Assembly (NCBI GenBank): GCA_903876885.1
Contig: CAIRBP010000034.1
Coordinates: forward strand, 1-64,000
Direction: 5' to 3'
Length of the DNA: 64,000 nucleotides
From: an uncultured Burkholderiales bacterium
Lineage (GTDB): Bacteria > Pseudomonadota > Gammaproteobacteria > Burkholderiales > Burkholderiaceae_C
Notes under the pieces: model-generated
Told to the model about the DNA's origin: nothing
The model's database searches: none
Seen by the model: only the letters and a program-made list of their open reading frames with translations
Shown: in pieces, positions 36,433 through 46,595 of the stretch
Numbering within the stretch: the stretch's first letter is position 1
Layout: each line of letters starts with the position of its first letter
Program-made: the position numbers and the translations under genes

Positions 36433-37134
36433 TTACAGGACAGAAGACTCAATCTCTTCGATAGATGTATGTCTAATATCTGCACCTTTGACGATGTAAA
36501 TAATGCATTCAGCAATATTTTTTGCATGATCACCGATTCGCTCAATCGCTTTAGCGATAAAAAGCAGGTCTAGACTAGCGGAGATAGTTCTTGGATCCTC
36601 CATCATGTAAGTAATCAGCTTACGAACAAATCCGTCAAACTCCTTGTCAATTAAATCATCCTCTTTCAAAATAGTCACCGCTGATTGGGTGTCTAGGCGA
36701 GCGAATCCATCTAGAGCTTTGCGAAGTTGACTACTAGCCATCTCAGTTGCAAGTCTCAATTCTGAGGAGGGCAGTTTACGGGGTGTTCCCCCCTCGATAA
36801 TGGAGCGAACCATTTTGGCAATTTTTTGAGCTTCATCCCCAGTACGCTCTAAATTAGCAGTGATCTTTGAAATTGCCATCAACAAACGTAAGTCCCTGGC
36901 GGTTGGTTGACGACGTCCAATGATTGATGCTAGTTCTCGGTCGATCTCAACCTCCATAGCATTAACACGGTCCTCTGCCTCTGAGACTTGATCAGTTACA
37001 TCAGTGCTTAACTGCGTTAGTGAATATACAGATTGTCTAATTTGCGACTCAACCAAGCCTCCCATCTCCATCACGCGCGAGCAAACGTCGTTGATCTCGC
37101 TGTCAAACTGGGTAGATAGATGTTTATCTGGCAT
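36433..37134 (-). CDS. phoU: Phosphate-transport regulator PhoU
   Basis: 233 aa, all-helical, two PhoU repeats. RDLRLLMAISKITANLERTGDEAQ (within the first) and DLLFIAKAIERIGDHAKNIAE (second) hold the conserved E/D metal-binding faces. Relays transporter state of PstSCAB to PhoR, keeping the regulon off at high phosphate. Confidence 0.96.
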   Translation of the reverse strand: MPDKHLSTQFDSEINDVCSRVMEMGGLVESQIRQSVYSLTQLSTDVTDQVSEAEDRVNAMEVEIDRELASIIGRRQPTARDLRLLMAISKITANLERTGDEAQKIAKMVRSIIEGGTPRKLPSSELRLATEMASSQLRKALDGFARLDTQSAVTILKEDDLIDKEFDGFVRKLITYMMEDPRTISASLDLLFIAKAIERIGDHAKNIAECIIYIVKGADIRHTSIEEIESSVL

Positions 37135-37187
37135 TTTGCGTCCTTATATCTTTTAAATAACTTATCTGGAATGCTCTTGGGGATTTA

Positions 37188-37961
37188 TTACCCAAAGCGG
37201 CCTGTAATGTAGTCTTCGGTTTCTTTACGCTGAGGTTTAAAGAAGAGTTGTTCTGTGGGTCCGAACTCAACTAAATCACCTAGATACATATAAGCGGTAA
37301 AGTCGCTACAACGGGCAGCCTGTTGCATGTTGTGGGTTACGATGACTACGGTGTAATCTTGTTTGAGCTCAATGATGAGTTCCTCAACCTTTGCCGTAGA
37401 TATAGGATCCAAAGCTGAACAGGGTTCATCTAACAACAAAATTTCAGGTTTGATCGCAATACCGCGAGCAATACAAAGTCTTTGCTGCTGACCACCTGAG
37501 AGGCCGCTTCCGCTTTGGTTTAGCTTGTCTTTGACCTCTGTCCATAGGGCAGCTTTCTTAAGCGCCCACTCCACGCGGTCATCCATGTCGTTGGTATTTA
37601 AATCCTCAAACAAACGAACACCGAAAGCAATGTTGTCGTATATTGACATTGGAAAAGGTGTCGGCTTTTGGAAAACCATGCCTACTTTTGCACGGATGAG
37701 TGAGACATCCATCTGGGACGTAAGAAGATTCTCACCATCGAGCTCAATTAAACCTTCAGCACGTTGCTCTGGGTAGAGTTCATACATACGGTTAAAAGTG
37801 CGTAGTAATGTTGACTTACCGCATCCAGAGGGACCAATAAAAGCGGTTACTTGATTCTCAGGTATCTCAAGATTAATGTTCTTGAGTGCATGAAATTTAC
37901 CGTAGTAGAAATTTAAATCTTTAACGGTAATTTTTGCTTTGTTTGCGACTGCAACTTCCAT
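37188..37961 (-). CDS. pstB: Phosphate ABC transporter ATPase PstB
   Basis: 257 aa with Walker A GPSGCGKS at 43-50, [14 protein letters not shown] signature and [12 protein letters not shown] Walker [19 protein letters not shown] is the PstB Q-loop signature. Energises PstCA. In-operon, 21 bases after pstA. Confidence 0.97.
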   Translation of the reverse strand: MEVAVANKAKITVKDLNFYYGKFHALKNINLEIPENQVTAFIGPSGCGKSTLLRTFNRMYELYPEQRAEGLIELDGENLLTSQMDVSLIRAKVGMVFQKPTPFPMSIYDNIAFGVRLFEDLNTNDMDDRVEWALKKAALWTEVKDKLNQSGSGLSGGQQQRLCIARGIAIKPEILLLDEPCSALDPISTAKVEELIIELKQDYTVVIVTHNMQQAARCSDFTAYMYLGDLVEFGPTEQLFFKPQRKETEDYITGRFG

Positions 37962-37982
37962 ATCATTATTCCTTAGTTAGTG

Positions 37983-38855
37983 TCAGCTCTTTTGGCTTGT
38001 GATCGAACGCGCCAATATATTCAAACCTAAAACTGCAACAGTTATCAAGAAAACTCCGGCCCAAGCCAGTTGTTGCCAATTTTCATGAGGACTCATTGCA
38101 AACTTAAAAATAGTCACCGGCAAACTAGCCATTGGAGAGCTCAGATCGGTAGACCAAAACTGATTGCTTAGCGCTGTCAGCAGTAATGGAGCAGTCTCAC
38201 CTGATATGCGAGCAACTGCAAGCAATATCCCGGTTACTACACCCGCCTGGGCAGAGCGAAGCGTAATACTCAAAATTACTTTCCATTTAGGAGTACCAAG
38301 TGCATAGGCCGCTTCACGAAGTCCGGGGGGCACTAGCGAGAGCATGTTCTCAGTCGTTCTAATCACAACTGGAATCACAATAAGCGCAAGTGCGATAGAT
38401 CCAGCCCAGCCAGAAAAAGCCTTGAAGTGAGCAAATAAAAGCATGTTGTAAACAAATAGACCAATCACGATGGAAGGTGCTGAAAGCAAAATATCGTTTA
38501 CAAAGCGTGTCACAACAGATAACGTACCTTTTGGGTTGTACTCAGCCAAGTAGATACCGGCCATGATACCGATTGGTGTGCCAATCAACGTTGCTAAGGT
38601 GACCATCAACAGAGAACCAAAAATAGCATTCGCTAGACCGCCGCCCTCCTCTCCAGGGTTTGGTGTGTCCTGAGTGAGAGTCGCAAAGCTTAAGCCTCCA
38701 AATCCCAAGACTAAAGTTTCATACAAAATCCAAACCAACCATATCAAACCAAAGATCATGGCAGCTACGGATAAAAACAACGCAACTTTGTTGATCCTAT
38801 TACGTGATAAAAATTTCTGATATTTAGGATCTTGGAGTAATTCTTCTTGAGTCAT
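37983..38855 (-). CDS. pstA: Phosphate ABC transporter permease PstA
   Basis: 290 aa with six helices. [20 protein letters not shown] is the EAA loop contacting Pst[16 protein letters not shown] is a family block. ATG overlaps the pstC stop by four bases (ATGA). Confidence 0.96.
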   Translation of the reverse strand: MTQEELLQDPKYQKFLSRNRINKVALFLSVAAMIFGLIWLVWILYETLVLGFGGLSFATLTQDTPNPGEEGGGLANAIFGSLLMVTLATLIGTPIGIMAGIYLAEYNPKGTLSVVTRFVNDILLSAPSIVIGLFVYNMLLFAHFKAFSGWAGSIALALIVIPVVIRTTENMLSLVPPGLREAAYALGTPKWKVILSITLRSAQAGVVTGILLAVARISGETAPLLLTALSNQFWSTDLSSPMASLPVTIFKFAMSPHENWQQLAWAGVFLITVAVLGLNILARSITSQKS

Positions 38856-39892
38856 GATTTTGTTCCCTCACTTTTGCGTAACTGAGCCAACATAAACTTG
38901 GACATTGACAACACCACAAAAGTAATAAAGAAAAGCACTAAGCCTAAATAAATGAGAGATGCTTTGTGTAACCCCTCTGATGCCTCTGCAAATTCACTCG
39001 CTAACACAGAGGTGATACTATTTGCAGCGGAGAACAAGCTGATTGAGGAGAGTTGATTAATATTTCCGATCACAAAAGTAACAGCCATGGTCTCACCTAG
39101 AGCGCGACCTAAACCGAGCATGACGCCACCAACAACACCTGCTTTGGTGTAGGGGAGCACCACTTTGCTTACAACCTCCCAGGTCGTTGCGCCGAGCCCA
39201 TACGCTGACTCTTTAAGCAACGGCGGTGTAACTTCAAATACATCCCTAATCACAGATGAGATGAAGGGAATAATCATGATGGCCAAAATAATGCCAGCCG
39301 ATAAAATACCAATTCCAACAGGTGGACCACTAACCAATTGATCTAGGAGGGGCACACCTCTTAGAAGTTTTTGCAGAGGCAATTGAACATATGTTGCCAA
39401 AATTGGACTAAAAACCAATAATCCCCACATGCCGTAGACAATCGAGGGTATAGCTGCTAATAATTCAATCGCAGTACCAAGGGGCCGTTTGAGCCACGCT
39501 GGGGACAATTCTGTTAAAAATATTGCAATACCAAAACTAACTGGAACTGCTACCAAAAGCGCGATCAGCGACGTAGCAATCGTGCCGTAAATCATAACTA
39601 GTCCACCAAACTCTCCTTTCACAGGATCCCAGACCATACTGGTTAAAAATCCAAGACCGAAGTGGCTGATAGCAGGCCAGGCTCCCACTACTAATGAGAG
39701 CAAAATACCAAATAAAACGGTCAAAGTGACACAGACACTTAAAAAGGCAATGAGACCAAAAGCCTTGTCAAATAAAGTACCGTATCGAGTCGTCCTTGGT
39801 GAGGGGGGTGGGGACATAGAGCGATCTTTGTAATTAGTCATAAATGCAGAATCAAGGGAAGATCTTTGAGGGGATGCGGATGAAATGGACAC
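38852..39892 (-). CDS. pstC: Phosphate ABC transporter permease PstC
   Basis: 346 aa, six helices plus a Ser/Pro-rich N-terminal tail of about 45 residues. [23 protein letters not shown] is the EAA loop; [32 protein letters not shown] is typical. I keep the GTG start at 39892 because AAGGGAG precedes it by eight bases; the internal ATG at residue 18 has no ribosome binding site. Confidence 0.95.
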   Translation of the reverse strand: MSISSASPQRSSLDSAFMTNYKDRSMSPPPSPRTTRYGTLFDKAFGLIAFLSVCVTLTVLFGILLSLVVGAWPAISHFGLGFLTSMVWDPVKGEFGGLVMIYGTIATSLIALLVAVPVSFGIAIFLTELSPAWLKRPLGTAIELLAAIPSIVYGMWGLLVFSPILATYVQLPLQKLLRGVPLLDQLVSGPPVGIGILSAGIILAIMIIPFISSVIRDVFEVTPPLLKESAYGLGATTWEVVSKVVLPYTKAGVVGGVMLGLGRALGETMAVTFVIGNINQLSSISLFSAANSITSVLASEFAEASEGLHKASLIYLGLVLFFITFVVLSMSKFMLAQLRKSEGTKS

Positions 39893-39927
39893 TAAGTGAT
39901 CTCCCTTGAAAAATCAGAAAAACTGAG

Positions 39928-39992
39928 AACGTGATCATCAAACTCAAATAAGTAAAGCTTGTGCGGCTTTATTTCAAGTTTGTGATCACGTT
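39928..39992 (-). other. Long pstS-pstC intercistronic stem-loop
   Basis: AACGTGATCA (39928-39937) pairs exactly with TGATCACGTT (39983-39992) and the pairing continues inward with small bulges to AAAGC/GCTTT, giving about 25 paired bases over 65 nt and a short loop. It starts 8 bases after the pstS stop. There is no following T-run. Such structures downstream of binding-protein genes commonly protect the upstream mRNA and permit excess binding protein over permease (inference here). Confidence 0.7.
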
Positions 39993-39999
39993 AAACGCA

Positions 40000-41043
40000 T
40001 TACTTGTAAGAGATAGTCTTACCAGAAGCGTCTTTGATTTGATTCCATGCTTGATGGATTTCTTCTTTTACAGCATTAGGCATCACAACAAAATCAAGCG
40101 CATCAGCACTCTTGTCGCCAGTTTTGTAAGCCCAGTCAAAGAATTTCAAAACTTGCGCAGCAACTTCAGGCTTGTCCTGGTTCTTGTACATAATGATGAA
40201 AGTAGCACCTGTAATTGGCCAAGCATCTTTCTCAGTTTGGTTAGTCAAAATTTGATAAAAAGATTTAGCCCAAGTCGCGCCAGAGGCAGCTGATTTGAAC
40301 GTATTCTCACTTGGCTCAACAAAATTACCAGCAGCATTTTTCAAGCTGACGTAGTTCATTTTGTTCTTTTTAACGTAAACATACTCTACATAACCAATTG
40401 AATTGGGAAGGCTGTTCACGTACTTGGCAACGCCGTCATTTCCTTTACCAGCAGCAGCATTAGCAATGTTAGGCCAGTTAACGGCAGTGTTTGCACCAAC
40501 TTTCTCTTTCCACTCCGCACTAACTTTACTCAAATAATCAGTGAACAGGAAAGAAGTACCAGAACCATCTGAGCGGCGGATAGAGGTAATCTCTGCATCA
40601 GGTAGAGTTAGTCCGGGGTTTAGAGCCTTGATCGCTGGGTCATTCCATTTGCCTACTTTGCCTAGGTAAATATTAGCTAGGACTTCACCAGTTAAGCGAA
40701 GTGATCCAGGAGCAATGCCTGCGATATTAACAACAGGAACAACACCACCAATTACGGTTGGGAACTGAATTTGACCTTTTTTGGCAAGGTCATCATCTGT
40801 GCGGGGCATATCTGACGCACCAAAATCAATTGTCTTGGCATCAATTTGATTCAAACCAGCTCCAGAGCCGATTGATTGATAGTTAATCTTTACGCCGGTC
40901 TCTTTGTTGTAATCGCTGGCCCACTTAAAATAGATATCAGCTGGGAAGCTGGCACCTGCACCGGTCACTTGTTGAGCAAATGAACAAACGGAAAAGCTCA
41001 TTGCCGCTGCGGCAACCAGTTTCAATGCGTTTCTGTTAATCAT
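40000..41043 (-). CDS. pstS: Phosphate-binding protein PstS
   Basis: 347 aa. Signal peptide 1-23 (MINRNALKLVAAAAMSFSVC then SFAQQ). TGAGASFPADIYFKW, SIGSGAGLNQI (phosphate ligand loop), FGASDMPRTD and RSDGSGTSFLFTDYL (second loop) are the PstS signature. First gene of the Pho operon, controlled by Pho boxes at 41140-41171. Confidence 0.97.
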   Translation of the reverse strand: MINRNALKLVAAAAMSFSVCSFAQQVTGAGASFPADIYFKWASDYNKETGVKINYQSIGSGAGLNQIDAKTIDFGASDMPRTDDDLAKKGQIQFPTVIGGVVPVVNIAGIAPGSLRLTGEVLANIYLGKVGKWNDPAIKALNPGLTLPDAEITSIRRSDGSGTSFLFTDYLSKVSAEWKEKVGANTAVNWPNIANAAAGKGNDGVAKYVNSLPNSIGYVEYVYVKKNKMNYVSLKNAAGNFVEPSENTFKSAASGATWAKSFYQILTNQTEKDAWPITGATFIIMYKNQDKPEVAAQVLKFFDWAYKTGDKSADALDFVVMPNAVKEEIHQAWNQIKDASGKTISYK

Positions 41044-41139
41044 GAAATTAATTCCTATGTTGAATTTTTGATCCTAGTACTTGAAAAATCCGGCAGGTTT
41101 GCCTGATTTATGACTAGACTCATAATGTAAGACTGTAAA

Positions 41140-41171
41140 ATGACAGTTTAATGACAGACAACAAAATGACA
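41140..41171 (-). promoter_or_regulatory. Tandem Pho box of pstS
   Basis: On the minus strand CTGTCATTAAACTGTCAT (41140-41157) matches the CTGTCATAWAWCTGTCAY consensus at all but one position, with another TGTCAT one step upstream (41166-41171). A CATTAT -10 box lies 12 bases after the box (41122-41127). This is the PhoB site for the pst operon. Confidence 0.88.
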
Positions 41172-41193
41172 TTTAATTGTAATATTCTGAAAA

Positions 41194-41211
41194 TTGTCGT
41201 CGTTTTGTCAT
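41194..41211 (+). promoter_or_regulatory. Pho box of ppx
   Basis: TTGTCGT-CGTT-TTGTCAT, a 7-4-7 direct repeat at the 11-bp PhoB period, followed 10 bases later by TAAGAT (41222-41227) as a -10. The ppx ATG is 25 bases after the box, so the predicted start of transcription would leave almost no leader. Confidence 0.65.
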
Positions 41212-41236
41212 AAATGATACTTAAGATAACGTTCTT

Positions 41237-42739
41237 ATGCAAAATGGCACCTTATTAGCCGGGATTGATCTCGGAAGCAACAGTTTTAGGCTAGAAATTG
41301 GTCGTTTTGATCATGGCCAAATCAACCGCACTGAGTACATTAAAGAAACCGTCCGCCAAGGAAATGGTCTAGATGAGGATAGAAATCTCACAAAAGAGGC
41401 AATGCAGCGAGGTTGGGATTGTTTGGGACGCTTTGCGGAACGGATCTCAGGCTTTAAAAAATCCCAAGTCAGAGCAGTTGCAACACAAACCCTGAGGGAG
41501 GCCAGGAACCGAGAAGAATTTCTCAGCACAGCTCAAAAAGTATTTGGGTTCCCCATTGAAGTCATATCAGGACGGGAGGAGGCACGACTTATCTATCTCG
41601 GCGTAGCTCACCTACTCCCCCATAATGAGGATAAAAGACTAGTCATCGACATTGGCGGCAGATCAACCGAGCTCATCATAGGTACCGGTTTAGATGCGAA
41701 TGTATTGGAGTCCTACAGAGTAGGCAGTGTGGCCTGGAGCATGCGTTTCTTCCCCGATGGAGAGTACACAGCTGCGGCTTTTAAAACTGCAGAAGTTGCT
41801 GCCAAAGCCATATTAGACGAAGCGTTAACGAGTTACCCTCGCCATGCTTGGGACGTAGCCTACGGATCCTCTGGGACGGTAGGTGCAGTGGCTGATATCT
41901 TGGGTTTTGCAGGGTGGCCGCCTACTATCATCAACAGAGACAGTTTGAGTTGGCTCAAACGTTGCCTGATCAGGGCTCAATCCAGCGACAAAATCAGACT
42001 CGAAGGCCTCAAAGAAGACCGCAAGGCCGTGCTCGCAGGAGGTATCAGTGTTCTCAGCGCCGTCTTTGATCTCCTAGAGATAGATGAGTTGCATGTTGCA
42101 CAAGGCGCGCTACGACACGGTGTCTTATACGATATGCTTGATCGAGCTGTTTATGCAACCGATGTGAGAACAACAACAGTTGGCCGACTCTCCAATACCT
42201 CGGGGCTTGATAAAGACCAAGCAGAGCGGGTTAACCGAGTGAGTCAGTATCTACTGAATATGTTAATTGATCAATCAAAACCCGGTGACGCGAACAAGCT
42301 CAAACAAAAACTCGAATGGGCCTCAAAGTTACATGAGATTGGCACCATCATTTCCCACAGCGATTATCACAAACACGGTGCCTATATATTAGACAATACG
42401 GACGCACCTGGATTTGCAGCCTCTGAGCTTCATAGACTCTCGCTCTTGGTGCTAGGCCACAGGGGTAAGCTTCGAAAGTTAGAGGTGGACTTTGATAACG
42501 TAGGCTTTATCAAACAATTACTATCACTGAGATTAGCCGTTATTTTGTGTCATGCCAGGAGGGACCCTGAATACAAGTCACTGAAACTCAACTTAGTGAG
42601 TGAACAAGCTCGTACATTTAAGTTAACCCTTAGCAAAGACTGGGCAGAAAAATATCCTCAATCCTCGCATCTACTTAAAGAAGAAATCAGCGCTTGGCAA
42701 AAAACCACTTGGTCTTTTGATCTGAGCTGGGTGGATTGA
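41237..42739 (+). CDS. ppx: Exopolyphosphatase
   Basis: 500 aa Ppx/GppA protein. GIDLGSNSFRLEIGR (ATP/metal site, D11), EEARLIYLG, IDIGGRSTELIIG, SSGTVGAVADIL and a C-terminal HD-like helical domain. Releases phosphate from polyphosphate chain ends; a GppA role is a lesser possibility. No Shine-Dalgarno is visible; with the upstream promoter this gene may be translated from a very short leader. Divergent from pstS. Confidence 0.94.
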   Translation: MQNGTLLAGIDLGSNSFRLEIGRFDHGQINRTEYIKETVRQGNGLDEDRNLTKEAMQRGWDCLGRFAERISGFKKSQVRAVATQTLREARNREEFLSTAQKVFGFPIEVISGREEARLIYLGVAHLLPHNEDKRLVIDIGGRSTELIIGTGLDANVLESYRVGSVAWSMRFFPDGEYTAAAFKTAEVAAKAILDEALTSYPRHAWDVAYGSSGTVGAVADILGFAGWPPTIINRDSLSWLKRCLIRAQSSDKIRLEGLKEDRKAVLAGGISVLSAVFDLLEIDELHVAQGALRHGVLYDMLDRAVYATDVRTTTVGRLSNTSGLDKDQAERVNRVSQYLLNMLIDQSKPGDANKLKQKLEWASKLHEIGTIISHSDYHKHGAYILDNTDAPGFAASELHRLSLLVLGHRGKLRKLEVDFDNVGFIKQLLSLRLAVILCHARRDPEYKSLKLNLVSEQARTFKLTLSKDWAEKYPQSSHLLKEEISAWQKTTWSFDLSWVD

Positions 42740-42748
42740 TTTAGCTGA

Positions 42749-42769
42749 GCTTTGAAAATTTTTCAAAGC
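42749..42769. terminator. Convergent hairpin between ppx and sixA
   Basis: Palindrome GCTTTGAAAA-T-TTTTCAAAGC spans 21 bases and covers the sixA stop codon. It could serve both converging genes, although the T-run is inside the stem and short. Confidence 0.45.
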
Positions 42770-43224
42770 ATCTCTGCTGCTTGGACAGAGATAAGTACAG
42801 TTTGTTGCTCCTCTTCTTTTTGTCGAGACCTTAGCCACCAAACTGCCCCTTTGCGCACAGAGCACTCGCCCGAGGGAAGTTCTAAAAGTCTGGCTATAGT
42901 TTGCCCTAAAAACGGTTGATGCCCTACTATGAGTACTGAATTTTTATTGTGTGGCCACTGAACCAACTCAAGCACTTGATCAGGTTGACTTTGGGGGGAC
43001 AACTCATCTCTGATTTTGTATTTACGTCCAAGTGCAATCACGGTTTGCTCAGCCCTTTTCGCAGGACTGCAGAGTATGCGAACGCCCTCAGGGAGTTGGC
43101 GGTCTAACCAAAGCGCCATACGGGTCGCCTGGCGCTCACCGCGCGGCGTTAGCGCCCTTGTCATATCGTCTTCTCCGCCCTCAGCCTCAAAGGCTTCAGC
43201 GTGTCTCCAAAAAATCAGATCCAT
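42763..43224 (-). CDS. sixA: Phosphohistidine phosphatase SixA-like
   Basis: 153 aa histidine-phosphatase fold. WRHAEAFE supplies the RHG-type catalytic Arg7-His8; ARALTPRGERQA-like TPRGERQATRMA and a C-terminal VGHQPFLGQTIARLL give the second His. SixA dephosphorylates phosphohistidine on signalling proteins. The ATG is one base past the ppk stop, so ppk-sixA look co-transcribed; its partner is unknown. Confidence 0.9.
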   Translation of the reverse strand: MDLIFWRHAEAFEAEGGEDDMTRALTPRGERQATRMALWLDRQLPEGVRILCSPAKRAEQTVIALGRKYKIRDELSPQSQPDQVLELVQWPHNKNSVLIVGHQPFLGQTIARLLELPSGECSVRKGAVWWLRSRQKEEEQQTVLISVQAAEML

Positions 43225-43225
43225 A

Positions 43226-45313
43226 CTAAGTGTTCCTTACAGCATGTCGCGTCATAAGTGCTTGTTGAGCGCTAAGGGGTGGGATTGCAGTTTGTTGTTT
43301 AAAGACTTGGGTATATTCTCCGTTCGGACCTAATTGCCAAGCGTCCTTAGTATCAAACAAATAAGCAACTAAACATTCATCAATGACCCGACGTTTGAGG
43401 ACCTCATCTTGAACCGGCCATGCCAGCTCAATCCGTCTAAGCATGTTTCGGTTCATCCAATCTGCGCTAGACAAGTAGAGTTTCTCATCCTCGCCAGAGC
43501 GAAAATAAAATACCCTAGAGTGCTCTAAAAAGCGTCCGACTATCGATCTAACCTTGATGCGCTCAGACACGCCCTCGACTTGCGCGGGTAAGATACAAGC
43601 ACCCCTGACTATAAGATCAATATCCACGCCCCACTTACCCGCTTGAATGAGCGCTAATGCAAGTCTCTCATCAGTTAAAGAGTTCATCTTTAAGACAATC
43701 CTACCCGGGCGGCCCAACCGAACGCCCTTAGCAACTCGGTCAATAGATGCGAGTAAATTATTTTGCAAGTCAAAGGGGGCTAACCATATGGTTTTTAGCT
43801 TGGGAAGCGTACTTTGACTAGCCAGGTGAATAAATATATTTTCAACATCTCCAGTTATAGCCGGGTCTTTGGTCAAATAACTGATGTCAGTATACAAACG
43901 CGAAGTGACTGGGTTGTAATTACCTGTTGATAGGTGAGCATAATGTTTGAGATATTTACCCTCTTTGCGAGTAATTAAAAGCATCTTCGCATGAGTTTTA
44001 AGTCCAACTACGCCGTATACGACCTGCGCCCCAATTTGCTCTAGCCGGTCGGCCCAATTGATATTGGCTTCCTCATCAAACCGTGCCTTAAGTTCCACGA
44101 CAACGGTTACTTCTTTGCCGCGTATCACCGCTTGACGCAGTAAGTCCATTAACTCAGAGTTAGCACCGGTTCGGTAAATAGTTTGTTTAATTGCTAAGAC
44201 AGAAGGATCATTTACAGCTTCTCTTAGAAACGATAAAACGCCGTCAAAGCTCTCAAAGGGTTGATGGAATAAAACATCGCCTTTTGAGACTTGGTCAAAT
44301 ATAGATAGACCCGTGTTGAGCTGCTTAGGAAAGGACGCGGCGTAGGGCTTAAAAAGCAAGCTTGGGTTGTTGACCAAGTCAATAGATTGATTCAGCCTTA
44401 CCAAATTAACTGGACCTTGCACTCGGTATAAAGACTCTGGCGGCAGATCAAATTGTTTGAGCAATAAATCGGACAAATATTCCGTACAACCTGAGGATAC
44501 CTCCAAACGCACAGCTTCTCCGAAATGGCGGTGCTCTAAACCCTGGCGCAAAGCAGTACGTAGATTCCTTACATCTTCCTCATCAACGGATAGATCCGAA
44601 TTCCTAGTAACCCTAAACTGGGAGAAGTGAACGACTTCGCGTCCTTCAAACAAATCTTTCAAGTGCGCACGTATGACGCTTGACAAAGAAACCAGTAGAG
44701 TCTGATTTTTTGATACCTTAGGCGGCAACTTGATCATACGGGGCAATACCCGTGGAACTTTCACAATCGCAATCTCGTTAAAACGACCTAACGCATCTTT
44801 TCCTCTGAGGCGAACGATAAAGTTTAAGGACTTATTGGCTACTTGAGGAAACGGATGAGCAGGATCAAGCCCTACAGGAATTAGTAAAGGTTTAACTTCT
44901 TGGTTGAAATAGCGCTTGACCCAGTCTGACTGTTCTTCATTTCTCTCACTAAAAGAGAGAATATGTATACCTTTTTTTGCAAAGGCAGGAATGATATTTT
45001 GGTTGTAAATCTGGTACTGATCATTGACTAATTCGTGCGCTGCTTGGCTCAGACGCTCAAAACTCCCTAGCGAATATGTACCAGTTGTTAACTCCGATTG
45101 AGCAGCCTTCAGATGCAAAGAGGCACGAACTTCAAAGAATTCGTCCAAATTGGAGGAAACAATGCATAAATACCTAAGACGCTCTAACAAGGGAACCGAA
45201 GTTTGCTTGGACAACTCCAGTACGCGCCTATTAAAAGCCAGAAAACTAAGATCTCGGTCAATCAGTTGGACTGCTCGGTCAGCGTTTGGAGAGAAATTAT
45301 GTGAAATAGCCAT
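43226..45313 (-). CDS. ppk: Polyphosphate kinase 1
   Basis: 695 aa from ATG 45313 (AAGGTG eight bases upstream; an in-frame GTG at 45325 is inside that site). LIDRDLSFLAFNRRVLE opens the protein; the phosphorylated His441 lies in GLKTHAKM and H460 in HLSTGNYN, at the 19-residue spacing of E. coli H435/H454. Makes polyphosphate from ATP. Together with ppx and pst genes it forms a phosphate hub. Confidence 0.96.
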   Translation of the reverse strand: MAISHNFSPNADRAVQLIDRDLSFLAFNRRVLELSKQTSVPLLERLRYLCIVSSNLDEFFEVRASLHLKAAQSELTTGTYSLGSFERLSQAAHELVNDQYQIYNQNIIPAFAKKGIHILSFSERNEEQSDWVKRYFNQEVKPLLIPVGLDPAHPFPQVANKSLNFIVRLRGKDALGRFNEIAIVKVPRVLPRMIKLPPKVSKNQTLLVSLSSVIRAHLKDLFEGREVVHFSQFRVTRNSDLSVDEEDVRNLRTALRQGLEHRHFGEAVRLEVSSGCTEYLSDLLLKQFDLPPESLYRVQGPVNLVRLNQSIDLVNNPSLLFKPYAASFPKQLNTGLSIFDQVSKGDVLFHQPFESFDGVLSFLREAVNDPSVLAIKQTIYRTGANSELMDLLRQAVIRGKEVTVVVELKARFDEEANINWADRLEQIGAQVVYGVVGLKTHAKMLLITRKEGKYLKHYAHLSTGNYNPVTSRLYTDISYLTKDPAITGDVENIFIHLASQSTLPKLKTIWLAPFDLQNNLLASIDRVAKGVRLGRPGRIVLKMNSLTDERLALALIQAGKWGVDIDLIVRGACILPAQVEGVSERIKVRSIVGRFLEHSRVFYFRSGEDEKLYLSSADWMNRNMLRRIELAWPVQDEVLKRRVIDECLVAYLFDTKDAWQLGPNGEYTQVFKQQTAIPPLSAQQALMTRHAVRNT

Positions 45314-45807
45314 TGATTTATACACCTTATTCGGCAGTATGCACCAAATTGTTTACAAATTATATGGGTGATTTAAGCACTAGCTTCCAAGACAATCTGA
45401 CTGACAAATTTAAGCAAGACCCGAAATGCTCATTTTTTGATTAAAACCAAGCACACTGTGAATAAATCCATACTCTGAAAATTCTCACACATTATGAGAA
45501 TTTAGTCCCAATTAAGCCGATGACAAAGGTGCGCGGCAAGGGTAGTTACAAACAAACTTCAGCCTGTTTTGAAGTGATGAAAGATCTAAATTAAATGAAC
45601 TCACTTTGTTTTATTGCATCACTACACTGAACTCGAATATACAAAAAATGAAGCTAGTGTGACAAATAAAAGAGGAATACGCAGCTTAGTGTATTTTCAT
45701 AGAAGGTCTATGTTCAATTTACCGAAATTAGGTTATAAATTTTCAAACTATTGAAATAAATAAAAAATAAACTACAGACGCCTAACCTAATCTGATTGGA
45801 GCGCAAA
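45314..45807. other. 494-bp divergent intergenic region
   Basis: AT-rich. Holds a 9-bp perfect hairpin (AAATTCTCA at 45479-45487 with TGAGAATTT at 45495-45503), a short stem CATAGA/TCTATG near 45699-45713, and a TATAAA-type box near 45733 that could serve the plus-strand gene. On the minus strand TTGTC repeats near 45388-45404 are 12 bp apart, not a clean Pho box. No gene seen. Confidence 0.4.
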
Positions 45808-46551
45808 ATGATTTCAAGCAATGGAACACTTAGGGTTATGAAATTAATTGAACGACTCGAGAACGAGGGACACCTTATCGATGTCTACTCTAAAAAGTGG
45901 ATGAGCGCTAAAAATCAATATGAATTTACTGCTGAAGACCACAGTTGGCTAGCAGAGCGCTACGGTCAACAATTTGACTCTCACCTATTAGTTGTATACC
46001 TCGTTGAGCAAGACTACGAAACATTTCAAGATTTTGTAGATGTTTACCCAATACTTAAAAGAGCACTAATCGACAATGTTTATCAACCGACTTTTTTATT
46101 TATAAATCTAGAAACAAAACAAATATTATGCGCTGGTCTTGGCAGAAGGAGTTCTTTGTTTTTATTCGATGCAAAAACAAACACATCACTAATACAAGGT
46201 GAAAAGCATTACATTGAATATTTAAGAGCATTTACCGCCTTAGATCACCAAAATGTAACTCTTGATTTAATTGATGCACTTGAGAGAATTGGTCAATCTT
46301 ACTTTGAACTCGATCAAATTCCAGGCTCCCTAGAGAAAGTTGAGGCGCTACTAAGTGGCGCTCAAAGCCCTGATGATCTCTACTCTTTTACAAATGATAC
46401 AAATCAGTACTCAAGAGAGCAGTTACTAGAATTTGAGATGGATTACAAAGAAATTTTAGACAATCAGGAGGAATGTTGCGAAGTTATACAAAAGTACTTC
46501 CCTCAATTCAAATCACATCACCAAAATATGATTGCTTTGTTGACTGAATGA
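45808..46551 (+). CDS. Uncharacterised protein, unknown family
   Basis: 247 aa from ATG 45808, with TGGAG six bases upstream (a TTG 12 bases earlier is less likely). I do not recognise a domain. It is acidic, rich in Glu/Asp and aromatic residues, no signal peptide and no transmembrane helix. A hydrophobic middle (FLFINLETKQILCAG, SSLFLFDAK) suggests a mixed alpha/beta fold, followed by helical, Glu-rich C-terminal third (LDALERIGQ, LLEFEMDYKEILDNQEECC). Lower GC than the flanking ppk gene. It begins the accessory insert between ppk and glmM. Confidence 0.7.
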   Translation: MISSNGTLRVMKLIERLENEGHLIDVYSKKWMSAKNQYEFTAEDHSWLAERYGQQFDSHLLVVYLVEQDYETFQDFVDVYPILKRALIDNVYQPTFLFINLETKQILCAGLGRRSSLFLFDAKTNTSLIQGEKHYIEYLRAFTALDHQNVTLDLIDALERIGQSYFELDQIPGSLEKVEALLSGAQSPDDLYSFTNDTNQYSREQLLEFEMDYKEILDNQEECCEVIQKYFPQFKSHHQNMIALLTE

Positions 46552-46595
46552 ATTTTGCGGGACTTTCCAAATCCAAACCGATCTAATTATCACTT

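Noticed and set aside
45388-45404. Possible Pho box upstream of ppk
   Set aside because: TTGTC repeats are 12 bp apart and lack the CTGTCAT core; below the standard used for pstS and ppx.
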